Below the pieces are notes generated by a model that was not told where the DNA came from, ran no database searches, and was given only the letters and a program-made list of their open reading frames with translations. DNA of 47,858 nt from Terriglobia bacterium (GTDB taxonomy: Bacteria; Acidobacteriota; Terriglobia; UBA7540), in assembly GCA_020072655.1 (NCBI GenBank), contig JAIQGH010000026.1, positions 1 through 47,858 on the forward strand, in the 5' to 3' direction. Shown here piece by piece: positions 26,058 through 35,046 of the stretch; within the stretch, counting starts at the first letter, position 1; each line of letters starts with the position of its first letter. The translations under genes were made by a program, and so were the position numbers.

Positions 26058-27572
26058 ATGTTCAGGAAGGTTCTGGTAGCGAATCGGGGCGAGATTGCGG
26101 TGCGCGTGATGCGCGCCTGTCGCGAGCTAGGCATCGCCACGGTGGCTGTCTACTCCGACGTCGACCGCACGTCGCTACATGTCCGTTATGCCGACGAAGC
26201 CTGCCCGATCGGCCCGGCGCCCTCCATCGAGAGCTATCTGAACATTGATCGCCTCCTTGGCGCCGCAAAGCGCAGCGGGGCGGAGGCCATCCATCCAGGT
26301 TACGGCTTTCTGGCCGAGAATCCGGCATTCGCGCGCGCTTGCCGAGAGACCGGCATTGTCTTCATCGGTCCGCCGGTCGAAGCGATGGAGCTGATGGGTT
26401 CCAAGACTGCCTCGCGCCAGGCAGTGACCGCCGCCGGGCTTCCCGTCGTGCCCGGCACGGACCGCAACCTGGAGGCATTCGAGGAAGTCGCGCGCGTCGC
26501 TAAGGAAATCGGCTATCCGGTGATGCTCAAGGCTTCGGCGGGCGGAGGCGGCAAGGGGTTGCGGCTGGTTCAAGCCCCGGAAGGACTGGAATCCGCCTAC
26601 CGCACGGCGCGCGCGGAAGCCCAGAACGCCTTCGGGGACCCGTCGGTCTACATCGAGAAGTACCTCGAGCGCCCGCGCCACGTCGAAATCCAAATCCTGG
26701 GCGACCACCAGGGAAATCTGATCTATCTCGGCGAGCGCGAATGTTCGCTCCAGCGGCGCCACCAGAAGGTGATGGAAGAGAGCCCGTCCCCGCTCGTCGA
26801 CGACGCCTTGCGCCGCCGCATGGGAGAAACAGCGGTCCGCATTGGAAAGCTTGCCGGCTACGCGAATGCCGGCACGGTGGAATTCCTGATTGACCGCAAG
26901 CGGGATTTCTATTTCCTTGAGATGAACACGCGGTTGCAGGTCGAGCATCCAGTCACCGAATTGGTGGTAGGCATCGACCTCGTCAAGGAGCAGTTGCGGA
27001 TCGCGGCGGGCGAGCCGCTACGTTGGCGACAGGAAGACGTGGAGATGCGCGGCGCAGCCATCGAGTGCCGGATTTATGCCGAAGACCCGGCGAACGATTT
27101 TTTCCCCTGCCCCGGTTTGATCCGCCGTCTGCAAGCGCCTCGTGGGCCAGGCATCCGATCGGACAGTGGGGTCTACGAGGGCTGGACGGTGCCCCTTGAG
27201 TACGATCCGCTGCTTGCCAAGCTGGTCGTCTGGGGCAGCGACCGCACCGAAGCCATCGCCCGCTTGCGCCGTGCCCTTGCGGAATACGAAGTGTTCGGAA
27301 TTCAAACCACGATCCCGTTCTTCCGGCGCGTCGTCGAGCATCCCGAATTCCTTGCCGGCGAGATTGACACAAGCTTCATCGACCGTGCGCTCGCGGAAGG
27401 AATCCTTTGCGGAGACAAAGCCTCCCCGGAAGAGGAGCGCGTGGCCCTGCTCGCCACCGCGCTCGACGCCGCGCGCGACCGGCCGGCGGGGTCGTTTCCG
27501 GTCCCGCGCGAGAGCATGTGGAAGGCGGCGGGGCGGGACGCGCTCTTGAACCGCTGGCCGCGGCGGACGTAG
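26058..27572 (+). CDS. accC: Biotin carboxylase subunit of the acyl-CoA carboxylase
   Basis: A 504-residue ATP-grasp enzyme that carboxylates biotin with bicarbonate and ATP. It has RKVLVANRGEIAVRVMRACR, the P-loop-like KASAGGGGKGLRLV, RECSLQRRHQKVMEESPSP, and the metal site EMNTRLQVEHPVTE. The extra C-terminal about 55 residues beyond the core are common in the propionyl/methylcrotonyl-type enzymes. It follows the MntA-HepT insert and the pccB tail, and belongs functionally with pccB and the carrier protein downstream. Confidence 0.94.
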   Translation: MFRKVLVANRGEIAVRVMRACRELGIATVAVYSDVDRTSLHVRYADEACPIGPAPSIESYLNIDRLLGAAKRSGAEAIHPGYGFLAENPAFARACRETGIVFIGPPVEAMELMGSKTASRQAVTAAGLPVVPGTDRNLEAFEEVARVAKEIGYPVMLKASAGGGGKGLRLVQAPEGLESAYRTARAEAQNAFGDPSVYIEKYLERPRHVEIQILGDHQGNLIYLGERECSLQRRHQKVMEESPSPLVDDALRRRMGETAVRIGKLAGYANAGTVEFLIDRKRDFYFLEMNTRLQVEHPVTELVVGIDLVKEQLRIAAGEPLRWRQEDVEMRGAAIECRIYAEDPANDFFPCPGLIRRLQAPRGPGIRSDSGVYEGWTVPLEYDPLLAKLVVWGSDRTEAIARLRRALAEYEVFGIQTTIPFFRRVVEHPEFLAGEIDTSFIDRALAEGILCGDKASPEEERVALLATALDAARDRPAGSFPVPRESMWKAAGRDALLNRWPRRT

Positions 27573-27640
27573 CGCCGGCCGGGACTTGTCCCGATCTCAT
27601 CGGGAGGCCGGCAACGTGCCGGGTTAAAACCCGGCGCTAC
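27569..27640. repeat. MITE-like element with GTAGCGCCGG / CCGGCGCTAC ends
   Basis: Perfect 10-base terminal inverted repeats at 27569-27578 and 27631-27640 enclose two inner hairpins (GGGACTTGTCCC with GATCTCATCGGGA, and CCGGGTTAAAACCCGG). The left end overlaps the accC stop codon, as the element at 15048 overlaps the accD stop. No gene inside. Confidence 0.7.
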
Positions 27641-27644
27641 AACC

Positions 27645-28190
27645 ATGAGACTCACGCTCACTGTTCGGCGCGGTTCGGAAAACCGCGAGCACCACCTCGA
27701 ACTGCGTCCTCCGCGCGGCGCCACCGAGAAGGGAGGCCTTGCCAGGTACACACTCGACTCGGAGAGCGGTGAAATCGATTGGGCGGAGGTCGCGCCGGGC
27801 GTGTACTCGATAATCGTCGAGGGCCGGTCGTATGAGGCCCAGGTCGTCGCCTCTTCGCCCACCCCGGCGCCGGGCGACGCCAGCCGCGTCGTCACCGTGG
27901 GCACACACGACTTCCAGGTTACGGTACACGATCCGCGTCGCCGGCGGGGTGGGGTCAGAGCTGCGGGAGTTGATGGTCCCCAGGATATTGTGGCACCCAT
28001 GCCGGGGAAAATTGTCAAGGTCCTCGTCTCGCCGCACCAGCAGGTGGCGGCGGGCGCCGGGCTTCTGGTCATCGAAGCGATGAAGATGCAGAACGAGCTG
28101 CACGCGACACGCCCAGGGCGCGTCGAGGCAGTCTACGTCGAAGAAGGCAGCGGGGTGGAAGCCGGCGCTCGCCTGATACGCCTGGGGTGA
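27645..28190 (+). CDS. Biotin carboxyl carrier subunit of the acyl-CoA carboxylase
   Basis: A 181-residue protein whose C-terminal biotinyl domain (about residues 114-180) has APMPGKIVKVLVSPHQQV and the biotinylation site EAMKM with Lys147. The N-terminal about 95 residues form a beta-rich region (VAPGVYSIIVEGRSYEAQVV) like the BT domain that links carrier to carboxylase in propionyl-CoA-type enzymes. It completes the pccB-accC-carrier set. The start ATG at 27645 follows directly on a palindromic element. Confidence 0.88.
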   Translation: MRLTLTVRRGSENREHHLELRPPRGATEKGGLARYTLDSESGEIDWAEVAPGVYSIIVEGRSYEAQVVASSPTPAPGDASRVVTVGTHDFQVTVHDPRRRRGGVRAAGVDGPQDIVAPMPGKIVKVLVSPHQQVAAGAGLLVIEAMKMQNELHATRPGRVEAVYVEEGSGVEAGARLIRLG

Positions 28191-28209
28191 GTTGGCCGAT
28201 GGGCGGCGC

Positions 28210-29277
28210 TTACTTTACGAGCGCCGGATTCGCCGCGCCCGTTTCGACCTTTTCGGCCAGGTAGTTGACGACCTTGGCATGATTGTGAAGGTCTTCCAGG
28301 TACGCGGCCCGCAGTAATTGCTCGCGCTCGTTGGTCAGCGTCTGCCGGATGGAACTCTGCACTTGCGGGTCGGAGATCTGACGCTGTCCCGCTTCTTCCT
28401 TCCCCAGCAGCTTGAGGATGTGAAACCCGTCGGTGGTGCGCAGGACGGGAGTCATCTCGCCCGGTCGCAGGGAGGTGATCGCCTTCCTGAGAGCTGGGCT
28501 GGAGTCCAGCGCCGAGGCAGGCAGAAATCCCATGTCGCCGCCGTTGCTCGAGGTTCGCGCGTCCTCGGAGTACTCCTGGGCGACGGTGGCAAAATCGTCT
28601 CCGGCGCGCAAGCGCGCGTAAAGCGCCTGCACCTTGCGTTCGGCAGCCTGCGAATTCGTGGCGTCGTCGTTCTTGGTGTTGCGCACCTGGGGGTCGGCGA
28701 CCGGGGTGACGGCGATCTGGGCCAAGTGGAATTGCGTCTCCGTAATGTTGAACGCGTTCTTGTTCCGCTGGTAGTACTCGGTGACTTCCGGGTCGGTGAC
28801 CTTGATGCGCGAGACGATCTCCTTATTCACGAGCTTGGTGATGATCAGGCTGCGCCGGATTTCGTCGCGGAGGCTGCCCGAATCGAGCCCTTGCTCGGTC
28901 AGTTTCTTCTGGAACTCCTCCCGCGAGTAGGGGCTTTGCAGTTCGTTGACCTTGGTGTCGATCTCCGCTTCGGAAACGGCAACGTGGGATTTGGCCGCGT
29001 GCGCGGCGAGGATTTGGTTGTTGATGAGCTCGTCCAGAATGGTCAACTTGAAACTCAGGGCCTGCTCCTGGCTGGCCCCCTCGGCGCCTGTCGCGGTGCG
29101 GCTGCGGTAGTACCTTTCTACCTGATCGCGAAAGATGGGCACGCCATCCACATCCGCCCACACCGTGCCGTCCTTCGTCGCGCGTCGCGAGCAACCGAAA
29201 GGCACGATGGAGAGAACGAAAACGAAGAATACTGCGAGGCGAAATGCCCGATGAAAAGCATGCTGCGGTCGATTCAT
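28210..29277 (-). CDS. Peptidyl-prolyl isomerase lipoprotein (SurA/PrsA-like)
   Basis: A 355-residue exported foldase from ATG 29277. The signal peptide LAVFFVFVLSIVPFGC suggests lipidation at Cys (non-consensus lipobox). A SurA-type N-terminal helical domain (TILDELINNQILAAHAAKSH) and a parvulin PPIC domain follow (FHLAQIAVTP, then DDFATVAQEYSEDARTSSNG, GDMGFLPASAL, GEMTPVLRTTDGFHILKLL). It should help outer-membrane protein folding in the periplasm. It diverges from rpmB. The reading frame upstream of 29277 overlaps rpmB in antisense and is not part of the gene. Confidence 0.85.
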   Translation of the reverse strand: MNRPQHAFHRAFRLAVFFVFVLSIVPFGCSRRATKDGTVWADVDGVPIFRDQVERYYRSRTATGAEGASQEQALSFKLTILDELINNQILAAHAAKSHVAVSEAEIDTKVNELQSPYSREEFQKKLTEQGLDSGSLRDEIRRSLIITKLVNKEIVSRIKVTDPEVTEYYQRNKNAFNITETQFHLAQIAVTPVADPQVRNTKNDDATNSQAAERKVQALYARLRAGDDFATVAQEYSEDARTSSNGGDMGFLPASALDSSPALRKAITSLRPGEMTPVLRTTDGFHILKLLGKEEAGQRQISDPQVQSSIRQTLTNEREQLLRAAYLEDLHNHAKVVNYLAEKVETGAANPALVK

Positions 29278-29357
29278 GGAGACATTGTAGCCTGCCAGGG
29301 CATAGAAGCGCGAAAGAGTTTGTGGCCGAAGGGAAGGGCCGTCGGGGAGGAGAACCG

Positions 29358-29366
29358 TGATAGAAT
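29358..29366 (+). promoter_or_regulatory. Probable extended -10 promoter of rpmB
   Basis: TGATAGAAT (TGn plus TAGAAT at 29361-29366), 47 bases before the rpmB ATG. No clear -35. A weaker member of the extended -10 group seen at 19348 and 22426. Confidence 0.45.
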
Positions 29367-29412
29367 GAATTCTCGGCTGGAAATCGAAACTGCAACTTAG
29401 CGAGGTTGGACC

Positions 29413-29604
29413 ATGGCTCGCGCCTGTGACATCTGCGGAAAAGGTCCCGTGCATGGGAACCGCATCAGCCACGCCCACAACGTGACCAAGCGCCGCTGGA
29501 ACCCCAATTTGCGCCGCGTGCGAGCCATCGTCAACGGCGCTCACAAGACTCTCCTCGTTTGCACCGCCTGCATCCGCTCGGGCAAAGTCCAGAAGCCCGC
29601 CTGA
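29413..29604 (+). CDS. rpmB: 50S ribosomal protein L28
   Basis: Sixty-three residues: [20 protein letters not shown], then [20 protein letters not shown] and [15 protein letters not shown]. The CDIC and CTAC pairs form the zinc-binding C+ version of L28, so it is a zinc-dependent form. It stands alone, divergent from the foldase lipoprotein gene and convergent with ridA. Confidence 0.96.
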   Translation: MARACDICGKGPVHGNRISHAHNVTKRRWNPNLRRVRAIVNGAHKTLLVCTACIRSGKVQKPA

Positions 29605-29612
29605 GCTCCTGA

Positions 29613-29993
29613 CTAGACTTCGGCCACGACATCAATCTCAAGGGAGGCGTCGCGAGGCAACCGCGCCACTTGCACTGTGGCTCGGGCCGGCGGCTGGGCG
29701 GGGAAGAATTCGCCGTAAACCTCGTTCATGGCGGCAAACTCCCCAAGGTCGCGGAGATAGACTGTCGTCTTCACCACCCGGTCGAGCCCCGACCCCGCTG
29801 CCTCAAGGATGGCGGCGAGGTTCTGGAGCACCTGGCGAGTTTGTGCGCCGATGTCGCCTTGGACCAGTTGGCCGGTCGCCGGGTCGAGTGGGATCTGCCC
29901 GGAAACGAAGAGGAGATTTCCGGCGCGAATCGCTTGCGAATACGGACCGATAGCCGCGGGCGCCGCGGCGGTGGAGATCACGCTCTTGCTCAC
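29613..29993 (-). CDS. ridA: RidA-family enamine/imine deaminase
   Basis: A 126-residue YjgF/YER057c/UK114 protein that hydrolyses reactive 2-aminoacrylate. Signatures include [31 protein letters not shown] and [20 protein letters not shown], with the substrate-binding Arg in PPARATVQV. The start is a GTG at 29993 with an AGGAGG site. The C-terminal EIDVVAEV is typical (EIEVIA). Confidence 0.94.
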   Translation of the reverse strand: MSKSVISTAAAPAAIGPYSQAIRAGNLLFVSGQIPLDPATGQLVQGDIGAQTRQVLQNLAAILEAAGSGLDRVVKTTVYLRDLGEFAAMNEVYGEFFPAQPPARATVQVARLPRDASLEIDVVAEV

Positions 29994-30148
29994 CTCATTT
30001 CCTCCTCACTGTTGATGTTAAAGTGGGGTATGCGCCGCGCGCGTCCTGGGGATGCAACCTGTCCGCTGTAATGTGACCAGTCCAGCGCCGAGAAATGAGT
30101 ATATGGCCGATAGCTTGTGCGATCGAAAGGAATGCTGGGCCAACCTCT

Positions 30149-32296
30149 TCAGCGGTGCATCCGGCGCTCGACCTCACGAACGCCCTCAACCTTCCGCAGC
30201 GCCGAAACGATCTTCTCCAGGTGCTCGATGTCCACGATATCCAGGGTGACGTCGATGTAGGCTTTACCCTCCCCCGTATGGGTCTCCAGCGTTTGGATGT
30301 TGGAATGTCCGCCGCTGATGGCCGAGGTCACATCGGCGAGCAAGCCCTGGCGGTCCTCGGTGAAGAGCATCAGGGTTACCGGGTAGAGGCTGTACTTCGG
30401 GCCCGCCCACTCCACCTCGATGCGCCGATCCGCATCGTACATCAGGTTCTGAACGTTGGGGCAGCTCTTGGAATGGACCGAGATGCCCTTGCCGCGCGTG
30501 ATGTAGCCTGTAATCTCGTCACCCCGAATGGGATTGCAGCATTTGGCTAAGTACACCATCAGGTCGTCGTGGCCGTGGACCTGGATGGCGAGGTCGCGCC
30601 CCAAACCGAGCGGGCGCCGCGCGCCGCCGGCGGGGCGCGAGGGCTGCTCGGGCTCGGCCGGGACCGCGGGGGTGAGCTTGGCGAGCACCTGCCGGGCCGC
30701 GAACTTGCCATAGCCCACGCCGGCGTACAGATCGTCCACTTGCGTGCATCCGTACTCCCGCGAGACGCGCAGAAATTCCTCGTCCGAGATCCTCTTAAGC
30801 GTTACATCGTACTTGCGCGCCTCCTTCTCGAGCAGCCGCTTGCCGATTTCGGTAGCCTGTTTGCGCTGCGTGACGTTGATCCAATGTTTGATCTTGTTGC
30901 GCGCCTTCGAGGTCTTGACGAGCGTGAGCCAGTCGCGGCTGGGCGAATGGCTGGCCTGCGTGACGATCTCGACGACGTCGCCGTTCCGCAGCCGGGATTT
31001 GAGGGGCACGATGCGACCATTCACCTTCGCGCCTACACAGTGGTGCCCAACCTCGGTATGAATGGCATAGGCGAAGTCAATTGGCGTGGCCTCACGGGGT
31101 AAGACAATAACTTTCCCTTTGGGCGTGAAGGTGTAAACCTCTTCGGGATAGAGGTCGATCTTGAGCGTGGAAAGGAACTCGCCGGAATCGCGCATCTCCT
31201 GTTGCCATTCGACGAGGTGCCGGAGCCAGGCGAAGCGTTCGGCGTCCTGTTGGGCGGGCGGCCGCCCGTCCTTGTAGGTCCAGTGGGCCGCGATGCCTTC
31301 CTCCGCCACGCGGTGCATCTCCTCGGTGCGGATCTGCACCTCGAAGGGCTGACCATGGGGCCCAATGACGGAGGTATGCAGGGACTGGTAGAGGTTCGGG
31401 CGCGGGATGGCGATGAAGTCCTTGATGCGGCCCGGGACGGGGCGCCAGGTGTTGTGGATGACCCCGAGCGCCGCGTAGCAGTTCCGCACGCTGTCGGTGA
31501 TGATCCGCACTGCCAGCAGGTCATAGACCTGCTCGATATTGATGCGCTGCCGCTTGAGCTTCTGCCAGACGCTGAAGTTCCGCTTGATGCGGCCTTCGAC
31601 CCGCGCCGGGATGCCGTACTCGCGCATCTTGGCCTCGACCAGCCGGCGGACTTCATGAAGGAATTCCTCGCCCACCTTGCGGCGACTCTCGACGGCGCGC
31701 CTGACTTCTTCGTACGCCTCGGGCTCGAGATAGCGAAACGCCAAGTCCTCCAGCTCGCCACGCAGCTTGCCCATGCCCAGCCGGTGGGCGATGGGCGCAT
31801 AGATATCGAGCGTCTCCGCCGCGATCCGCTCGCGCTTCTCCGGGGGCAGATGGCCGAGCGTCCGCATGTTGTGGAGCCGGTCGGCGAGCTTCACCAGCAC
31901 CACGCGGATGTCGTCGACCATGGCGAGGATCATCTTGCGGAGGTTCTCCGCTTGGCGCTCCTCCGGTTTCAGTGCCTCGAGGCGGCTGATCTTGGTGACC
32001 CCCTCGACGATGCGGGCGACCTCGGGGCCAAAAGCTTCCTGCACGCGCTCGATCGTCGTCGACGTGTCCTCAACCACGTCGTGGAGGAGACCCGCGGCCA
32101 GGCACACGCCGTCCAGCTTCAGGTCGGCCAGGGTATTGACGACCTCGAGGGGGTGATAGACAAAGGGCTCACCCGAAAGTCGCTTCTGCATCCCGTGCTG
32201 CGCGGCGCTGAACTCGTAGGCGTTGCGCAGCAGCTCAACATCCTCCGCGGGCCGGTAAGCCTGGACCTTCTGGACGAGTTGTTCAAAATCCACCAT
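30149..32296 (-). CDS. rel: Bifunctional (p)ppGpp synthetase/hydrolase, Rel
   Basis: A 715-residue long RSH protein. The HD hydrolase domain is intact (HDVVED at 72-77). The synthetase domain (about 230-350) has VYDLLAVRIITDSVRNCYAA, GRIKDFIAIPRPNLYQSLHT and FEVQIRTEEMHRVAEEGIAAHW. TGS (about 390-450: FTPKGKVIVLPREATPIDFAY) and a C-terminal ACT domain (640-715) follow. It can both make and degrade the alarmone and is the only RSH gene in the window. The ATG at 32296 begins MVDFEQLVQKVQ. Confidence 0.95.
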   Translation of the reverse strand: MVDFEQLVQKVQAYRPAEDVELLRNAYEFSAAQHGMQKRLSGEPFVYHPLEVVNTLADLKLDGVCLAAGLLHDVVEDTSTTIERVQEAFGPEVARIVEGVTKISRLEALKPEERQAENLRKMILAMVDDIRVVLVKLADRLHNMRTLGHLPPEKRERIAAETLDIYAPIAHRLGMGKLRGELEDLAFRYLEPEAYEEVRRAVESRRKVGEEFLHEVRRLVEAKMREYGIPARVEGRIKRNFSVWQKLKRQRINIEQVYDLLAVRIITDSVRNCYAALGVIHNTWRPVPGRIKDFIAIPRPNLYQSLHTSVIGPHGQPFEVQIRTEEMHRVAEEGIAAHWTYKDGRPPAQQDAERFAWLRHLVEWQQEMRDSGEFLSTLKIDLYPEEVYTFTPKGKVIVLPREATPIDFAYAIHTEVGHHCVGAKVNGRIVPLKSRLRNGDVVEIVTQASHSPSRDWLTLVKTSKARNKIKHWINVTQRKQATEIGKRLLEKEARKYDVTLKRISDEEFLRVSREYGCTQVDDLYAGVGYGKFAARQVLAKLTPAVPAEPEQPSRPAGGARRPLGLGRDLAIQVHGHDDLMVYLAKCCNPIRGDEITGYITRGKGISVHSKSCPNVQNLMYDADRRIEVEWAGPKYSLYPVTLMLFTEDRQGLLADVTSAISGGHSNIQTLETHTGEGKAYIDVTLDIVDIEHLEKIVSALRKVEGVREVERRMHR

Positions 32297-32309
32297 GGCC
32301 CTGAGCTCA

Positions 32310-32400
32310 TTCTAACAGGCTGCTGAAAAAGGTGTAACGGCGGCTTTACGCCGCCAAGGCTCGTTCAAAAGGGGGGAGCGGCGGCTTCATACCGCCAAGC
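32310..32400. repeat. Hairpin repeats in the gene-free stretch upstream of rel
   Basis: The gap 32297-32631 has no gene I can support. It begins AACAGGCTGCTGAAAAA, a motif I associate with insertion-sequence ends in other genomes. Two related units follow: CGGCGGCTTTACGCCGCCAA and CGGCGGCTTCATACCGCCAA (32338-32358 and 32382-32399), each able to form a short stem. The rest, to 32631, shows nothing beyond the ribosome binding site GGGGAG of the next gene. Confidence 0.5.
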
Positions 32401-32631
32401 TCGCCTCCTGGGGGCAAATTCTAGCGCAGTTGAAGATGCGGCTCCACCTCGAGCGCCAAGTGACCTGCGCCCCGCCAGGCGTCGCGGCGGCTCGAAGATG
32501 GCACGCGCCGATTTCCTCGGCAGGAAACTTGTGGTAACCTTGCGCCGCTGCGCAATCCGTGCTCTGCGCCAAAGTCTGGAGTGGAGAGCACGGCTGGCCA
32601 GAGTGAACCGTCTTGGAGAGGGGAGTGCCTT

Positions 32632-33627
32632 ATGAAAGCGCGTCAAATGTCCGCGGTCTTGCTTGGCATCTTTCTGGCAGGGACGTTGATCTCGTGCCGG
32701 AAGCCGTTCCACCAGGAAACGGAGCACTATTACTTTGTCGCGTCCAACATCAACTTGCCTTACTGGCAAGAAGCGCAGGCGGGATTTGAGGACTCCGGGC
32801 GCGGTCTAGGTGTAAGGGTGGATTTCACCGGGCCGACAACGTATTCACCCGAGGAACAACTGGCGGCGTTCCGCGAGGCCGTGGCTGCGCACCCGTCGGG
32901 GATCGCCGTAGCTCCGACCCGGAGCGAGCTTTTCCGAAAGGACATCGACGACGCCGTGCAGGCCGGCATCCCTGTGATCTGCGTTGACTCCGACGCGCCG
33001 GAATCGCGGCGTATTCTGTTTATCGGCACGGACAATGTCCACGCCGGCAACCAGAGCGGCCGCCGTCTGGCGGAGATCCTCAAGGGGAAGGGACAGATCG
33101 CCCTGATTACGGTTCCGGGACAATTCAATCAGGAAGAGCGCCGGCAGGGCGTGGATGCCGTCTTTCAGAAGTACCCGGACATCAAGATAGTCAAGACGAT
33201 CGACGACCGGGGTGATCCCCGCATCGCCAATGATGGAATCTCGGCGATGCTCGAGAAGAAGGAGAAACTCGACGGCATCCTCTGTCTCGAGGCGGCGGGC
33301 GGCCCGGGCGCTGCCGAAGCGCTGCACCGGCTCGACATGGATGGGAAGATCCCCATCGTGGCCATGGACAAGAGCCCGGAGACGCTGGATTGGATTTCCC
33401 GGGGATCGATTTCCGCCACGGTGGCCCAGAAGTCTTACACCATGGCTTTCTATGCGCTGCGGTTTCTGGACGACCTCCACCACAACGTCGTCCATGAGTT
33501 CAAGGACTGGAAGACCGCCCCCGTGACTCCCCTGCCGACCTATGTGGACACAGGTACCGCGGTGATCGACCAGAAGAACCTGGCGGAGTTCCAGGCCGCA
33601 ACGGCGGAGCGCCGCAACCTGCAGTAA
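32632..33627 (+). CDS. Sugar-type ABC substrate-binding lipoprotein (RbsB-like)
   Basis: A 331-residue periplasmic binding protein. The signal peptide LLGIFLAGTLISC puts the lipidated Cys at 22. Type I periplasmic-binding-protein features are YYFVASNINLPYWQEAQAGF, VAPTRSELFRKDIDDAVQAG, PVICVDSDAP, FIGTDNVHAGNQSGR and VAMDKSPETLDWI. No permease or ATPase gene is adjacent, so it is an orphan; it may use a distant transporter or act as a sensor. The substrate is probably a sugar or polyol, by family only. The start at 32632 follows GGGGAG. Confidence 0.85.
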   Translation: MKARQMSAVLLGIFLAGTLISCRKPFHQETEHYYFVASNINLPYWQEAQAGFEDSGRGLGVRVDFTGPTTYSPEEQLAAFREAVAAHPSGIAVAPTRSELFRKDIDDAVQAGIPVICVDSDAPESRRILFIGTDNVHAGNQSGRRLAEILKGKGQIALITVPGQFNQEERRQGVDAVFQKYPDIKIVKTIDDRGDPRIANDGISAMLEKKEKLDGILCLEAAGGPGAAEALHRLDMDGKIPIVAMDKSPETLDWISRGSISATVAQKSYTMAFYALRFLDDLHHNVVHEFKDWKTAPVTPLPTYVDTGTAVIDQKNLAEFQAATAERRNLQ

Positions 33628-33650
33628 TGCCATCTCCCCGCGAAAACAAG

Positions 33651-33676
33651 AAGCCCTGGCCGCAAGGCCAGGGCTT
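33651..33676. terminator. Perfect hairpin between convergent genes, probable bidirectional terminator
   Basis: AAGCCCTGGCC (33651-33661), loop GCAA, then GGCCAGGGCTT (33666-33676). The 11-bp stem is perfect and the loop is a GNRA tetraloop. It is preceded by AAAACAAG, giving a U-rich tail for minus-strand transcripts. It lies between the binding-protein gene and the TPR gene. Confidence 0.7.
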
Positions 33677-33738
33677 CGGAAGGCTTCGTGACTTAACACC
33701 TGCGCGCAGCGAGCAGAGGACCGGGGGCCGATGCACGG

Positions 33739-34545
33739 CTAGCTGGTGGCCGAGGTCTTAGCTGCGCCCTGCTTCTTGATGTTCAGCGCCTTATCGACCC
33801 ACTCTTCAGCCATTTTGAGGTCCGCATCCCGCGCCGAGGCTTCCGCCTCGTAGTCGGCTTTTTCCCGGTACATGAGGTTCAAGTAGGCCATGGCGTCGGC
33901 ATCGTTCGGTTTCATATCGATGGCCTTCTGCAACGCCTGAATCCCCTCATCGACCAGCGCGCCATTGTCCTGCTCCAGCTTGACGCGGGCCTTCTCGGGC
34001 AGCGGAGGAAGGACGTCGGGCTGCTTGGGGTCCTTCGGCATCGTTAGGTTCATGTCTCTGCGAACCTGCATGCGTCGCGGATAGGCAATAGCCCAGTCGA
34101 TCACCCCGATCCAGTAGTAGGGCTCGGGATCATTCGGATCGACCTGCAAGCGGCGGCGCTGGTACTCCTTGGCCCTATCGAAGTTCTTCATGTTGTAATA
34201 GATCTGCGCAATGCTGGCGATGGCGGTGGAGTTCTTGGGGTCCATCTTCAAGACGTCTTCATACGTCCCGATCGCCTGCTTACCGATCTTGACGTTGTCC
34301 GGGGATTCCGCGCCGGGAATATATTGCTGGTGGTAAGCGGCGGCCAGGTACAAGCGGGCATTGAGCAGCGTGGGATCCAGGTCCACGGCCGTCTTGAAGT
34401 GGACGATCGCCTCCTGAAACTGGGCGTTGCGAAAGGCCCCGACCCCTTTATTCAACTGATCTCGCGCCCTCAGCCGATTGCAGGCGTTGACGGCCACGAG
34501 CAATATTAGTACCCCGCAGAGCACAACAAGCTTGTGGGGTTTCAT
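33739..34545 (-). CDS. TPR-repeat lipoprotein of the TonB cluster
   Basis: A 268-residue lipoprotein with signal peptide LVVLCGVLILLVAVNAC. Tetratricopeptide-like repeats include LNKGVGAFRNAQFQEAIVHF, LNARLYLAAAYHQQY, STAIASIAQIYYNMKNFDRA and AMAYLNLMYREKADYEAE. It is the last gene of the tonB-exbB-exbD-exbD operon, an arrangement I know from Acidobacteria. It probably acts as an outer-membrane or periplasmic scaffold for energised transport. The start follows GGGAGGAAC. Confidence 0.82.
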   Translation of the reverse strand: MKPHKLVVLCGVLILLVAVNACNRLRARDQLNKGVGAFRNAQFQEAIVHFKTAVDLDPTLLNARLYLAAAYHQQYIPGAESPDNVKIGKQAIGTYEDVLKMDPKNSTAIASIAQIYYNMKNFDRAKEYQRRRLQVDPNDPEPYYWIGVIDWAIAYPRRMQVRRDMNLTMPKDPKQPDVLPPLPEKARVKLEQDNGALVDEGIQALQKAIDMKPNDADAMAYLNLMYREKADYEAEASARDADLKMAEEWVDKALNIKKQGAAKTSATS

Positions 34546-34582
34546 TGGTGTTCCTCCCTCGACCCTGTAATCCAGACCCTTG

Positions 34583-35002
34583 CTACTGCAGCTCTTGGGT
34601 GATCAACCCGATCTTGTCGATTCCCGCCCCTTTGGCGATGTCGATGATCTGTGCGACCTCGGCGAACGGCAGCGAGGGATCACCCTTGACAAACATCACC
34701 CGTTCGTTGCGGGTCTTGAAGATATCCTCGAGCCGCGGCCCGAGGGTGCGGATGTCGACGGAATCCTGGTTGATCTTGACGCGCCGCTCGGCGTCGATGG
34801 ACACGACGATCGTCCGGTTCATCTGCTCTTCAGGCGGGGGATTCAGGTCCTTGTTGGGCTGCGGAACCAGCGCGTCCAGCCCCTTGGGTGTCAAAGGCGT
34901 GATCACCATGAAGATGATGATCAGCACGAGCAGAACGTCAATGAGCGGGGTAATGTTGATGTCCGAGAGGACACCCTTCTTGCCCCCAACAGCCATAGCC
35001 AT
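34583..35002 (-). CDS. exbD: ExbD/TolR-family proton-channel protein (second copy)
   Basis: A 139-residue protein with one membrane helix (DINITPLIDVLLVLIIIFMV) carrying the proton-path Asp (LID), and a periplasmic domain (VSIDAERRVKINQDSVDIRT). With ExbB it couples the proton gradient to TonB. Two different ExbDs in a row suggest a mixed or alternative complex. It starts at MAMAVGGKKGVLSDINITPL; the two alternative Met codons are equivalent. Confidence 0.9.
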   Translation of the reverse strand: MAMAVGGKKGVLSDINITPLIDVLLVLIIIFMVITPLTPKGLDALVPQPNKDLNPPPEEQMNRTIVVSIDAERRVKINQDSVDIRTLGPRLEDIFKTRNERVMFVKGDPSLPFAEVAQIIDIAKGAGIDKIGLITQELQ

Positions 35003-35046
35003 ACTGCTACCCTCCTCCGGGAATCAGCAATCGAGCCGGTCAGTCC

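Noticed and set aside
28318-29400. A 360-residue plus-strand frame opposite the foldase lipoprotein
   Set aside because: The minus strand encodes a complete PPIase with signal peptide; the plus frame has no domain.
30068-30148. Small gene between ridA and rel
   Set aside because: No start, ribosome binding site or coding pattern. The plus-strand frame at 30095 is antisense to rel.
31202-32326. A 374-residue plus-strand frame opposite rel
   Set aside because: It is antisense to the HD and synthetase domains of Rel and has no family features.
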